This document shows positions 1-7,961 of a DNA stretch of 64,000 nt, piece after piece. The position numbers and the translations under genes are program-made. Every line of letters starts with the position of its first letter. Within the stretch, counting starts at the first letter, position 1. Location: the NCBI GenBank assembly GCA_029249345.1, contig JAQWHM010000001.1, positions 62,001 to 126,000 of the forward strand, read 5' to 3'. Below the pieces are notes generated by a model that saw nothing but the letters and a program-made list of their open reading frames with translations, was not told where the DNA came from and ran no database searches. This stretch comes from UBA10348 sp002469915 (GTDB taxonomy: Bacteria > Bacteroidota > Rhodothermia > Rhodothermales > UBA10348).

Positions 1-366
1 ATACGGAGGATCCGCCAGAATAAGCCGATATCGTCCTTTAGCCGTTTTCAGCCACGAGTGGACATCAGACCGAATAAAGCGACATCGCATCTGTGCATCG
101 AGAGACATCATATTATCCCGCGCTACTTTCAACACTTGGCCGCTTACCTCAACACAATCTAGAGAACCCGCTCCCCTACTCATCGCTTCCAAGCCCAACG
201 CGCCGGTCCCTGCGAATAAGTCTAAAACGCTGGCATCATGAAGGTCTAGTCGAGATACAATCAAATTAAAAATCGCTTCGCGCGCCCGATCTGTAGTTGG
301 ACGGGTCTGATCTCCCGATGGGGACTTAAGGACTCTGCGTTTGAAACGACCTGAGATGATCCGCAT
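1..366 (-). CDS. rsmD: 16S rRNA (guanine966-N2)-methyltransferase RsmD, C-terminus cut by window edge
   Basis: The visible 122 residues start MRIISGRFKRR, the usual RsmD opening. The SAM-binding motif I follows (VLDLFAGTGALGLEAMSRGA, about residues 47-66), and the DPPY catalytic motif IV sits exactly at the window edge. The family N2-methylates G966 of 16S rRNA during assembly of the 30S subunit. The ATG at 364-366 begins 3 bases after the stop of the PilM-like gene upstream, which suggests co-transcription. Only the C-terminal third is missing. Confidence 0.93.
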   Translation of the reverse strand, partial: MRIISGRFKRRVLKSPSGDQTRPTTDRAREAIFNLIVSRLDLHDASVLDLFAGTGALGLEAMSRGAGSLDCVEVSGQVLKVARDNMMSLDAQMRCRFIRSDVHSWLKTAKGRYRLILADPPY

Positions 367-369
367 AGC

Positions 370-1269
370 TTACCCTGAAGATGCTCCCAAGCAGGGCACA
401 AACGCATGCAATGGAAAACCTTTCTCAAATCGTGCTTCTTCCAAGGAAACGATCGGCCCAGGGTTAAACACGGAAACTTGGTTTCCAAAGTCGACCTCTA
501 ACATGGCCAACAATTGCGCCGTCACATTATGTCCATAAACCAGCACGCGTTCAATCTGCGATGCAGTACATCCATGGCGGTGAAGTGATTCCAATCCAAA
601 ATAGACGCGATCAGAATCGGTTGGGGTAAATCGGGCTTCTACTTGCCGTTCCCCATTCGCCTGAACAAGTCCATAATCCGTTCTTTCCCGGTAACAGCCC
701 ATCAACAAGGTGGTGGTGGGAGACGTTTGAGTTACCGCATCAAGTAATTGGAGCGCACTGGTCGAAGCTATCGGACTGGGAATGACTTCTTTGCGCTGAG
801 CAGGAAACATGTTACCCAATTTCTGGAGTCGATCAGAAATGTCTCCCGGCAAATGAAAAACTGACATTCTCTTCCATTCTGAAGCAGAATAATCGTTCTT
901 TATTCCAGGAAAGACATCGCCATCAGATGCACCGCCATTGAGAAGATGCGTTTCAAAACCAATCTGACTTCTTACCGCGTCCTCCTTGGCACTCACAGCC
1001 GAAAAGCTTGCGAACGAAGTGAGCACTGACGTAGGTAAAACAAACTTGAAGGAGGAAGAGTCTGTATCCTGAAAAACATCACCCAATGCTTCCCGCACCG
1101 TGTTCAGTTTGTCAGCATCTGCGCCACCATAGACGACGCCAGAGACATCAAACTCAAATTCGCAGTTGCCCAGCCTCAGCAGTTTATAGCTGTTGTCCCG
1201 TTGCTCAACCTCTGCGTAACGCATGAGATTTCCAACGAATTCGACACCTGCTGTGGATACAGCTTCCAT
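370..1269 (-). CDS. PilM/actin-like fold protein of unknown function (DUF3822-like position next to rsmD)
   Basis: This protein has about 299 residues and I recognise no named family with certainty. The N-terminus (AGVEFVGNLMRYAEVE) resembles the phosphate-1 loop of PilM/GspL-type actin-fold proteins. The segment TTTLLMGCYRERTDYGLV resembles phosphate-2. Near the end, IERVLVYGHNVTAQLL followed by VSVFNP matches the adenosine-loop region of PilM. The phosphate-1 glycines are degenerate, so ATP binding is doubtful. I chose the ATG at 1267-1269 because the fold begins there; a TTG at 1309-1311 would add 14 residues. Bacteroidota often carry a DUF3822 gene beside rsmD, and that is my best guess at family. 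The pseudopilin-like gene lies immediately upstream. Confidence 0.75.
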   Translation of the reverse strand: MEAVSTAGVEFVGNLMRYAEVEQRDNSYKLLRLGNCEFEFDVSGVVYGGADADKLNTVREALGDVFQDTDSSSFKFVLPTSVLTSFASFSAVSAKEDAVRSQIGFETHLLNGGASDGDVFPGIKNDYSASEWKRMSVFHLPGDISDRLQKLGNMFPAQRKEVIPSPIASTSALQLLDAVTQTSPTTTLLMGCYRERTDYGLVQANGERQVEARFTPTDSDRVYFGLESLHRHGCTASQIERVLVYGHNVTAQLLAMLEVDFGNQVSVFNPGPIVSLEEARFEKGFPLHAFVPCLGASSG

Positions 1270-1324
1270 GGTGAACCGAGATTGTTCAGGGCGCGAACCC
1301 CAGATTAGCAACTAAAGGAGTGAG

Positions 1325-1786
1325 TTACTCCCAGCTGGCTGCATTCAACTCTGTAATGTCACCGGTATCAGTACCGATGTAATCATCTGAGTCCGGATCC
1401 GTCAACAAATATGAATTCGTTCTCGATGTATCATTGACGGCAAGTCCAAACATGGAACCTGTTCTCGGAGAGAAAATGAGCGAATCGGCCATGAAGCCTT
1501 CTCCGAACACACTATCCGCGCCGGCAACCATAGTTGAGTCTGTGTTTACCCACATCATCAATGAATCAAGGGAAGAAATGTATCGACCATTGTCTCTCTG
1601 ATACTGAATCATAGCAGTACGCACCTGATTCATTCTAACGCGCGTTCTATCTGTGAGTGCCTGCCGACGCTCGATGGCCTCGTAAGGAGCTGTGATGGAC
1701 ACGTACAGGAAGTAGCCAAGAGCCACGATGGCCAAGCCTAGAACAACCTGAAGAACTGTTTGTAACCCGCGACTACTGGACGCCAT
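1325..1786 (-). CDS. Single-pass membrane protein, pseudopilin-like
   Basis: This protein has 153 residues. A strongly hydrophobic helix spans about residues 10-30, and the rest should be periplasmic. The stretch after the helix (RTRVRMNQVRTAMIQYQRDN, then GRY) matches the alpha-helix plus DNGRYP pattern of GspG-type pseudopilins. The C-terminus is Asp-rich. There is no prepilin-peptidase site (G followed by FTLIE) before the helix, so it would not be processed like a real pilin. It lies 55 bases upstream of the PilM-like gene on the same strand. A shared, pilus-derived role is inference from the two resemblances and the adjacency. Confidence 0.7.
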   Translation of the reverse strand: MASSSRGLQTVLQVVLGLAIVALGYFLYVSITAPYEAIERRQALTDRTRVRMNQVRTAMIQYQRDNGRYISSLDSLMMWVNTDSTMVAGADSVFGEGFMADSLIFSPRTGSMFGLAVNDTSRTNSYLLTDPDSDDYIGTDTGDITELNAASWE

Positions 1787-2011
1787 TTCGGTATAGATTT
1801 AATAAATCCCTGTCAACACATGGTGTGGATAGATGCCATTTGCATCGCGACCGAAAATACAGGCTTACCACGCTAAATGCAATCAAAACACCTTCTGATT
1901 GCCAGAGCAAAACATTAAAGGTTTACGCGGGTTTCACGCGCGCTGACTCCAGGCACCCCAAATGACCCGCTGATAATCAAATAGTTGCGCGCAAGCGTTC
2001 ATTTTTTATTG

Positions 2012-2749
2012 ATGACGGACCTTTTAATCAACATAGACCACGTTGCAACCCTTCGGAATGCCCGTCGTGAGTCTTTTCCGGATCCTGTACAAGCCGCTCG
2101 TGAGTGTCTTGAAGGGGGAGCAAAAGGCATTGTCTTCCATCTCAGAGAAGACCGAAGACATATTAATGACGACGATGTGCGGCGTCTGAAAGCCGACCTT
2201 GATACGAAATTAGATTTTGAACTCTCCATTTCACGTGAAATCGTAGGTATTTGCTGCGAAATACAGCCGTATCTGGCCACTCTAGTGCCTGAAAGACGGG
2301 AAGAAATCACAACGGAAGGAGGATTGGATGCTATTGAGCACCGCATGCGAATCAAGGAAACCATTACCCGTTTAAAGGGAGAAGGCGTTTCAAATGTGGC
2401 CCTTTTTCTGGATCCCGATCTAGATCAAATTGACGAAGCGGCCCGATTGGGAGCCACTGCAATTGAGTTACATACGGGCGACTACGCCAACGCTCTGAGG
2501 GACGAAAAAGGGGTTCATATTTTGGATCGTATGAAAGCGGCTGCTGAGCGCGCCCACCAAAATGGACTCATTGTTCATGCAGGCCATGGACTGGATACGG
2601 AAAATTATCCGTTGTTTGGCTCTTCGGTTCCTCATCTTAAAGAGGTATCTATCGGCTTTGCCATTGTGGCCAGAGCTATTTTCATCGGCATTAGAGGCGC
2701 AGTTGAAGAACTAAATAACATCATCGCCTCTTCCCCTTACACTGGATAA
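2012..2749 (+). CDS. pdxJ: Pyridoxine 5'-phosphate synthase PdxJ
   Basis: PdxJ condenses 1-deoxyxylulose 5-phosphate with 3-amino-2-oxopropyl phosphate to give pyridoxine 5'-phosphate, the ring-closing step of the DXP-dependent vitamin B6 pathway. Family signatures are visible: LLINIDHVATLRNARR at the N-terminus, HLREDRRHI, the catalytic Glu in FELS, LFLDPD, IELHTGDYA, HAGHGLD and IGFAIVARAIF. The protein is 245 residues, normal for the family. A TTG at 1985 would add nine residues with no homology, so the ATG at 2012 is preferred. pdxB, from the same pathway, lies on the other side of era. Confidence 0.96.
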   Translation: MTDLLINIDHVATLRNARRESFPDPVQAARECLEGGAKGIVFHLREDRRHINDDDVRRLKADLDTKLDFELSISREIVGICCEIQPYLATLVPERREEITTEGGLDAIEHRMRIKETITRLKGEGVSNVALFLDPDLDQIDEAARLGATAIELHTGDYANALRDEKGVHILDRMKAAAERAHQNGLIVHAGHGLDTENYPLFGSSVPHLKEVSIGFAIVARAIFIGIRGAVEELNNIIASSPYTG

Positions 2750-2762
2750 TTCTTTGCAGAAC

Positions 2763-3647
2763 ATGACCGACGCACACCATAAAAGCGGATATGTAGCGCT
2801 CATTGGAAAACCGAACGTGGGTAAAAGCACGCTTCTGAATACGATGATGGGAATGAAGTTGTCCATTGTGACCAACAAACCCCAAACTACCCGCCGTCGC
2901 GTCCTGGGAATCCTCTCTGATGATCATTATCAAATGATCCTGCTGGACACACCGGGAATTATCAAGCCACGGTACGGCCTACAAGAGGCCATGATGAAAG
3001 ATGTTCGAACATCTACATCAGATGGAGACATATTGGTTTTTATGGCCGATGCAACGCGTGATTCAGTAGACGACCTATCGCTGGAATTTGTGGGCGAAAC
3101 GCCTGCCATTCTGGTTTTGAACAAGATTGACAAGGTGAAGCAAGAGGATATGCTCCCCCTTGTCGCCGCCTACACTGAAGCCCATCCTTTTGAGGAAGTC
3201 ATCCCCATCTCGGCTTTAAAAGGGCGCAATATTGAAGTGCTGCTCAAGGCTATTTCAGATCGTCTTCCACTTGGTCCCGCTTTCTATCCCAAAGATATGG
3301 TGAGCGAGCAACCTGAAAATTTCTTCATTTCCGAGATCATTCGAGAGAAAATTTTCAAGCAGTTCAAGCAAGAAGTCCCTTACGCGACGCAAGTCAACAT
3401 CGTCAGTTGGGAATTGAAAGATGACGCAAAAGACGTGATCAATGCTGAAATCATTGTGGAAAGAGATTCACAGAAGGGTATTCTAATCGGCAAAGGCGGT
3501 AAGGCCATGAAGAAAGTCGGTACGTACGCCCGCGAAGACATAGAAGATTTTCTCAATCGAGGAGTGTATCTCAAGATTCACGTCAAAGTGCGCGACAATT
3601 GGCGTAATTCGGACACTCAGCTCCGTTCGTTTGGGTTTGACAAGTAG
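2763..3647 (+). CDS. era: GTPase Era
   Basis: Era is a GTP-binding ribosome-assembly factor that binds the 3' end of 16S rRNA. Motifs in order are G1 GKPNVGKST, switch I with KPQTTRR, G3 LLDTPGI, G4 NKID and G5 ISALKG. The C-terminal KH domain carries GILIGKGGKAMKKVG. The protein has 294 residues, close to the usual length of about 300. The ATG at 2763 is preferred over a TTG at 2754. It begins 13 bases after pdxJ, so the two are probably co-transcribed. Its last 31 bases overlap the 3' end of convergent pdxB. Confidence 0.97.
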   Translation: MTDAHHKSGYVALIGKPNVGKSTLLNTMMGMKLSIVTNKPQTTRRRVLGILSDDHYQMILLDTPGIIKPRYGLQEAMMKDVRTSTSDGDILVFMADATRDSVDDLSLEFVGETPAILVLNKIDKVKQEDMLPLVAAYTEAHPFEEVIPISALKGRNIEVLLKAISDRLPLGPAFYPKDMVSEQPENFFISEIIREKIFKQFKQEVPYATQVNIVSWELKDDAKDVINAEIIVERDSQKGILIGKGGKAMKKVGTYAREDIEDFLNRGVYLKIHVKVRDNWRNSDTQLRSFGFDK

Positions 3648-4696
3648 GCCCAGTTAAAATCGAAGCTTCGGCGCATTGGATAGGTAGCCCGATATGCGTG
3701 AAAGCCTTTTTCGATGTCGGCAGCGTTCATCACTTTTCGAAATCGGTGATCATCTTTCCGAATATCATACAAGTGTCTAAGCGCTTCAAGTAATTCGCTG
3801 CCGGGAGAAACGTGTCTGCGCGACGGCAATCCTGTAGGATCCTGATGTTGAATCATGGGAAGGCCGAAAGCTCGCCGGGCCCCATCCAAAACCATTTCCA
3901 CACCTTTCTTCTTGGCATCTATGGAGTAGCCAGCGATATGTCCTGTGGCTATGTCTGTCTTATCGATATGAAGTCCGTTCACTTTCGGCTCACCTTCCCA
4001 CACGTCCAGAACCAGCGCCCCGATCCGATTGCCTTCTCTGGCATCAATCATGGCTGTCTCGTCGCAAACGCCCCCCCGCGAGGACTGGATGAGCCAGCTG
4101 TCTTCCTTCATGAGGGCAAGTTGAGCCTCGCCAATGAGCCCGCGCGTGGCGTAAGGACCCTCTGAGGCAAGCGGAGTATGTACTGAAACGATATCACTTT
4201 GTCGTAAAAGCGTATTTAAATCAACAAAGCCTTTCTCTCGTTCTCCGCGTGGCGGGTCATTTTCAATGACCCGCATTCCCAGAGAGCGGCATGTGTCTGC
4301 CAAACGATGTCCTACGTTTCCACAACCAACTATTCCGATGGTTTTATCTACAAAATGGGTCCTGAAGCGGATAGATAATTCCGCCAAAGCGGCAAAGACG
4401 TATTCGACTACAGAGTCGGCATTGGCACCAGGCGCACTCGCAAAATGGATACCCTTCTCTTGAAGAAACAGTTGGTCTACATGGTCTAATCCAGCGGTAG
4501 CCGAACCCACAAACTTAACAGAGCTATCGCCTAGTAATTCCTCATTAATGGGAGTTATCGAACGCACAATGAGTACATCAGCCGTTTTCACTGATTCACG
4601 GTCGATTTCATGACCTGCAATAAGAACAACGTTCCCTAAAGCGGAAAAAATGTCCTCAACAAATGGAATATGTGCATCCGCTACAATGTGCATCAT
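3617..4696 (-). CDS. pdxB: Erythronate-4-phosphate dehydrogenase PdxB
   Basis: PdxB oxidises 4-phosphoerythronate in the DXP-dependent pyridoxal phosphate route, feeding the step before PdxJ. It is a D-2-hydroxyacid dehydrogenase. Visible signatures are the N-terminal VADAHIPFVE, VGSATAGLDHVD, the NAD-binding GIVGCGNVGHRLA, the catalytic Arg in SSRGGVCDE, the Glu region in DVWEGEP and the His in ATGHIAGYS. The C-terminal part matches the PdxB dimerisation region. The two ATGs at 4696 and 4693 cannot be distinguished. It converges on era with a 31-base overlap. Confidence 0.95.
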   Translation of the reverse strand: MMHIVADAHIPFVEDIFSALGNVVLIAGHEIDRESVKTADVLIVRSITPINEELLGDSSVKFVGSATAGLDHVDQLFLQEKGIHFASAPGANADSVVEYVFAALAELSIRFRTHFVDKTIGIVGCGNVGHRLADTCRSLGMRVIENDPPRGEREKGFVDLNTLLRQSDIVSVHTPLASEGPYATRGLIGEAQLALMKEDSWLIQSSRGGVCDETAMIDAREGNRIGALVLDVWEGEPKVNGLHIDKTDIATGHIAGYSIDAKKKGVEMVLDGARRAFGLPMIQHQDPTGLPSRRHVSPGSELLEALRHLYDIRKDDHRFRKVMNAADIEKGFHAYRATYPMRRSFDFNWAYLSNPNERS

Positions 4697-5105
4697 GTTC
4701 GTGGGAATAGACCAATACGGTTGTTTGTTGAGTCAAATTCACACTTCCAATGTGGGTTTCCACGAATGACAGGGTGTATTGAGATAAAACGAGATCTTCT
4801 TTTCCCACGACCGTCGATAAAGACGGCATGGAGCTTGCGTAAAGGTCGTGAGAACGAGCAATGAACCGATGATGAACCAGAATTGAACGGATGATGAATT
4901 CGTTTTCAGCAAATCATATGTCACTGTTTACAAATGACTTACGAAGTGTACAAAGCTTGAAACACGGTGCTGACTACCTCGTAGAGAGGCGCCGTTTGAC
5001 GAAGTAAAAGTTCGTCAAAACATGGATTCTACTGCAAATTCCATCCAAAAGGTGGCGTTTTCTGCGAATCTCTGAAACCGTACTTAGAACCAACCGCCTT
5101 ATGCC
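4697..5105. other. 409-base intergenic region between pdxB and the SleB-type hydrolase
   Basis: The flanking genes are divergent, so both promoters should lie here. I see no coding frame with a protein-like translation. It holds a near-repeat of gatgaa-containing words around 4868-4900 and a perfect 9-base inverted repeat at 4995-5019, listed separately. Confidence 0.6.
4995..5019. promoter_or_regulatory. Perfect 9-bp inverted repeat (possible operator or leader hairpin)
   Basis: The arms TTTGACGAA (4995-5003) and TTCGTCAAA (5011-5019) are separated by 7 bases, ending about 86 bases before the ATG of the downstream gene. There is no T-tract beyond the short run of A, so it does not look like a terminator. 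Arm length and spacing fit a dimeric regulator site or a small RNA hairpin. The function is inference. Confidence 0.4.
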
Positions 5106-5768
5106 ATGAAACGTAAGCTTTTTACGACTCCGGTCCTTGTGGCCCTCGTAGTTAGCTTTTCGGGCGTGATCGCGTTTCGATACAATCTAATGGGAGGCCC
5201 GTCTCCAGTTCCTTCGGAACTTGCGATAGCTTCTCATACAATTGTCACCCCCGGTCCTCATTTGAACCCAATTGAGGAAGCTCTTCAGAATCCAAGGCGA
5301 ATGAAGCCTCTGCCCCCAGAACAGATTGATTTGGAAACACTCTGGCTGGCGCGGGCAATTTTCTCCGAAACCAAGCGTGTAGACGAACAGGCTCTAGTAG
5401 CTTGGGTAGTGCGCAATAGAGTGGATACACGTTACCGAGGCAAACGCTCCTATGAAGCTGTTGTGCTTGATCCGTATCAGTTCAGTGCGTTCAGCCAAGG
5501 CAATGCGAAGCGTCCCTACTATATGGGACTCTCCATCCATTCTAAAGTACCAGGATGGCAGACCGCCTTGCAAATTGCCTATTCGGTACGTTTTGCAGAA
5601 GGAGATCACAGACCTTTTTCGGCCCATACGCGACACTTTTACAGTGAACGATCCATGGCACGCATGCTTGCTCCAACGTGGGCGGAAGGACTCAGTCCCG
5701 TTCGTATTAACTACGAGTTGGTAAGCGTAGACGAACGCCGATTCCGTTTTTACGAGGGCGTTTCGTAA
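5106..5768 (+). CDS. Membrane-anchored cell wall hydrolase, SleB (Hydrolase_2) family
   Basis: An N-terminal hydrophobic helix (about residues 8-26) would anchor or export the protein. A linker rich in Pro follows, then a SleB-like domain from about residue 77. The signatures are LWLARAIFSETKRVDEQALV with the candidate catalytic Glu in FSET, WVVRNRVDTRY and VVLDPYQFSAF. SleB-like domains are lytic transglycosylase/amidase-type peptidoglycan hydrolases, known from spore cortex lysis but common in non-spore-formers. The 220-residue length fits. It is monocistronic, with a strong terminator just downstream. General wall remodelling is the likely role. Confidence 0.85.
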   Translation: MKRKLFTTPVLVALVVSFSGVIAFRYNLMGGPSPVPSELAIASHTIVTPGPHLNPIEEALQNPRRMKPLPPEQIDLETLWLARAIFSETKRVDEQALVAWVVRNRVDTRYRGKRSYEAVVLDPYQFSAFSQGNAKRPYYMGLSIHSKVPGWQTALQIAYSVRFAEGDHRPFSAHTRHFYSERSMARMLAPTWAEGLSPVRINYELVSVDERRFRFYEGVS

Positions 5769-5791
5769 AGCTAATGAGGTTGTAGACTTTG

Positions 5792-5841
5792 AACAGGCGG
5801 GGCGCTGGCGATTAATAATCTCCAGCGCCCCGCCTGTTTTT
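5792..5841 (+). terminator. Rho-independent terminator after the SleB-type hydrolase
   Basis: A 17-base perfect stem (5792-5808 with 5822-5838) encloses a 13-base A/T-rich loop and runs into five T. It lies 23 bases after the stop codon. Confidence 0.93.
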
Positions 5842-5916
5842 ATTCAGTCTCGCCTAAAAGACCTTTATCGATGGCAACAGCCTGAGAGATCCATTCCGTT
5901 GCCCCTACGACAGGAC

Positions 5917-5953
5917 AAAAAAAGGGTGGCCTTTCCCTTCGGGAAGGCCACCC
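5917..5953 (-). terminator. Rho-independent terminator of the beta-barrel gene
   Basis: A GC-rich stem pairs 5941-5953 with 5924-5937 (one bulged base) around a 3-base loop. On the minus strand it is followed by a run of seven T. It sits 23 bases past the stop of the minus-strand gene. Confidence 0.92.
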
Positions 5954-5976
5954 ATAAAGACGAGGGTGCCGCAGCT

Positions 5977-6579
5977 CTAAAACCCGATGCCGAGTCTGAG
6001 CATAACTGAATTATGACGCTGTGCCTCATCTGCACTAAAAGAAATATTTCCAATCTCGAATTCGTCTTTCATGAACCGAGAAACACCGATGACATATCGC
6101 AATTCAGGGAAAAGCCGCATCGAACCCAACTTAATGGATATTCCAACGCCAAGGTTACCCGACACAGCAAAGGATTCTAATGCGTTGTGGTAGGCATCAT
6201 CTGAGGATGAGGGAATTGAAATAACCGGGCCACCGAAGATATACGGTTTGATGATGGGTGTCGCAGCTAGGTTCAAACGAAGATCAATAGGCACATCAAT
6301 CATAGTAAGATCGAAAGCTTCGTCGATTCCATCGAGATCTACCTCAATATCTGAAACCTCTCGGTAAAAAGCGCCAATACGCAGTGCAATAGGGCCAGCG
6401 CCCAAATCATAGTACAAGCCCACGTGATACCCGGTGGCATTTTCAAACGTGGCCTCTTTATCTCCAGAAATGTCAGACATTTCGTCAAAATTCATCCCTG
6501 CCGCGATGCCAAGCTGGGCCATTGTCTGAGACGGCATCCACAAAAGAGCGACAAAAAGTAGTAGAGCAATTTTTTTCAT
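5977..6579 (-). CDS. Outer-membrane beta-barrel protein (OmpA/OprF-like small porin fold)
   Basis: This protein has 200 residues. A signal peptide (MKKIALLLFVALLWMPSQTM, cut after the Ala-Gln junction) is followed by alternating beta-strand segments such as GYHVGLYYDLG, IALRIGAFYREVSD and VDVPIDLRLNLA-like stretches. It ends in an aromatic residue (MLRLGIGF) typical of barrel insertion by BAM. The frame is open to 6693, but the ATG at 6577-6579 places the signal peptide correctly. It matches the general outer membrane beta-barrel (PF13568-like) group of Bacteroidota. The specific function is unknown. Confidence 0.85.
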   Translation of the reverse strand: MKKIALLLFVALLWMPSQTMAQLGIAAGMNFDEMSDISGDKEATFENATGYHVGLYYDLGAGPIALRIGAFYREVSDIEVDLDGIDEAFDLTMIDVPIDLRLNLAATPIIKPYIFGGPVISIPSSSDDAYHNALESFAVSGNLGVGISIKLGSMRLFPELRYVIGVSRFMKDEFEIGNISFSADEAQRHNSVMLRLGIGF

Positions 6580-6758
6580 GAGATTCCAAAGTTTGGGGAA
6601 GTACGACGTCACACGTCCTGCAAGATAAGCCGCCGTATACTTCCATTCAGTATCAGATCGATCCAGTACACGCGCTCTCCTCATAAATTGCAACTAGTCT
6701 GACAGACGTACGTTCTCCATTTCCATCGACCGAAAACTCATCAGAACCGAGTGATATT

Positions 6759-7910
6759 GTGGGATTGAAGATTGGGATTACGTGTTATCCAGTTTATGGA
6801 GGCTCCGGAGTCGTAGCTACTGAACTAGGAAAGGCACTCGCCGCCCGGGGCCATTGCATCCATTTTATTGCCTACTCCATGCCGTTTAGGCTAGGACACA
6901 TTCAAGACAATATTCGTTTTCACGAAGTCAATGTAAATGCCTATCCCCTTTTCGAATATCCACCGTATACCCTCAATCTAACCTCCAAAATTGTAGATAC
7001 GGTCAAGTACGAAGAGTTGGACATCTTGCACATGCATTATGCCATTCCCCATGCAACGAGCGCTGTACTGGCCCGTCAGATCCTCGCTGCTGAAGGCATC
7101 CATATCCCAATCGTCACCACGCTACACGGAACGGATATTACCATTGTTGGACAAGATCCATCGTTTGCCCCCGTCGTAAATTACTCCATCAATGAATCCG
7201 ACGGAGTGACGGCCGTATCCGACTATCTGAAGAACGAGACTACAGGATGCTGTGACATCAACACAGACATTGAGGTGATCCCTAACTTTATAGATACGGA
7301 CCGCTTTAAACCATTGAAAAAAGACCATTTTAAACAGGCTCTTTGTCCAAATGGAGAGAAACTGCTGGTTCATGTCTCTAATTTCAGGCCAGTCAAGCGA
7401 GCCGTTGAGGTAGTCGAAGTTTTTCACCGACTCCGAGCCGAAGACTATCAAGTCAAACTCCTACTTGTCGGAGACGGCCCAGATCGGGTCCCGGCAGAAC
7501 ATCGAGCCCGAGAATTAGGCGTATATGATGACATCCGTTTCCTTGGAAAACAGGAACCCGTTGAAGAAATCCTAGCTATCGCAGATATTTTCCTTATGCC
7601 CTCTGGATCGGAAACGTTTGGTCTAGCCGCTCTCGAGGCCATGGCCTGTGCTGTTCCTGTTATTGCTTCCAACATCGGGGGGCTTCCAGAACTCATCGTG
7701 CATGGGGAAACTGGGTTCCTATGTCCACTTGGAGACATTGACTCATACACAGAGCGCGCGAAAACGCTGCTTGACGATCCTAAGCTCATGGCCCGTATGG
7801 CTGAAGCTTCGCGTAAACGGGCCGCAGACGAGTTCGATACAGATATTATCGTTCCTCATTATGAATCGTATTATGAGCAGGTCATTGCTAAAGCTGCATT
7901 GCCCGCCTGA
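6759..7910 (+). CDS. bshA: N-acetyl-alpha-D-glucosaminyl L-malate synthase BshA
   Basis: BshA transfers GlcNAc from UDP-GlcNAc to L-malate, the first step of bacillithiol synthesis. It is a GT4-family retaining glycosyltransferase. Family signatures are GITCYPVYGGSGVVATELG at the start, HMHYAIPHA, TTLHGTDITIVG, the donor-site region SNFRPVKR, and ETFGLAALEAMACAVPVIAS. The length of 383 residues is usual. The GTG at 6759 is used; a TTG two codons later is also possible. No bshB or bshC is visible in the window. A kinase-like gene follows 51 bases downstream on the same strand. Confidence 0.95.
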   Translation: MGLKIGITCYPVYGGSGVVATELGKALAARGHCIHFIAYSMPFRLGHIQDNIRFHEVNVNAYPLFEYPPYTLNLTSKIVDTVKYEELDILHMHYAIPHATSAVLARQILAAEGIHIPIVTTLHGTDITIVGQDPSFAPVVNYSINESDGVTAVSDYLKNETTGCCDINTDIEVIPNFIDTDRFKPLKKDHFKQALCPNGEKLLVHVSNFRPVKRAVEVVEVFHRLRAEDYQVKLLLVGDGPDRVPAEHRARELGVYDDIRFLGKQEPVEEILAIADIFLMPSGSETFGLAALEAMACAVPVIASNIGGLPELIVHGETGFLCPLGDIDSYTERAKTLLDDPKLMARMAEASRKRAADEFDTDIIVPHYESYYEQVIAKAALPA

Positions 7911-7961
7911 TGTCACAATGAAGCAGAGCATCCTGCAGCATCACCGATTTGCAACACGGAA

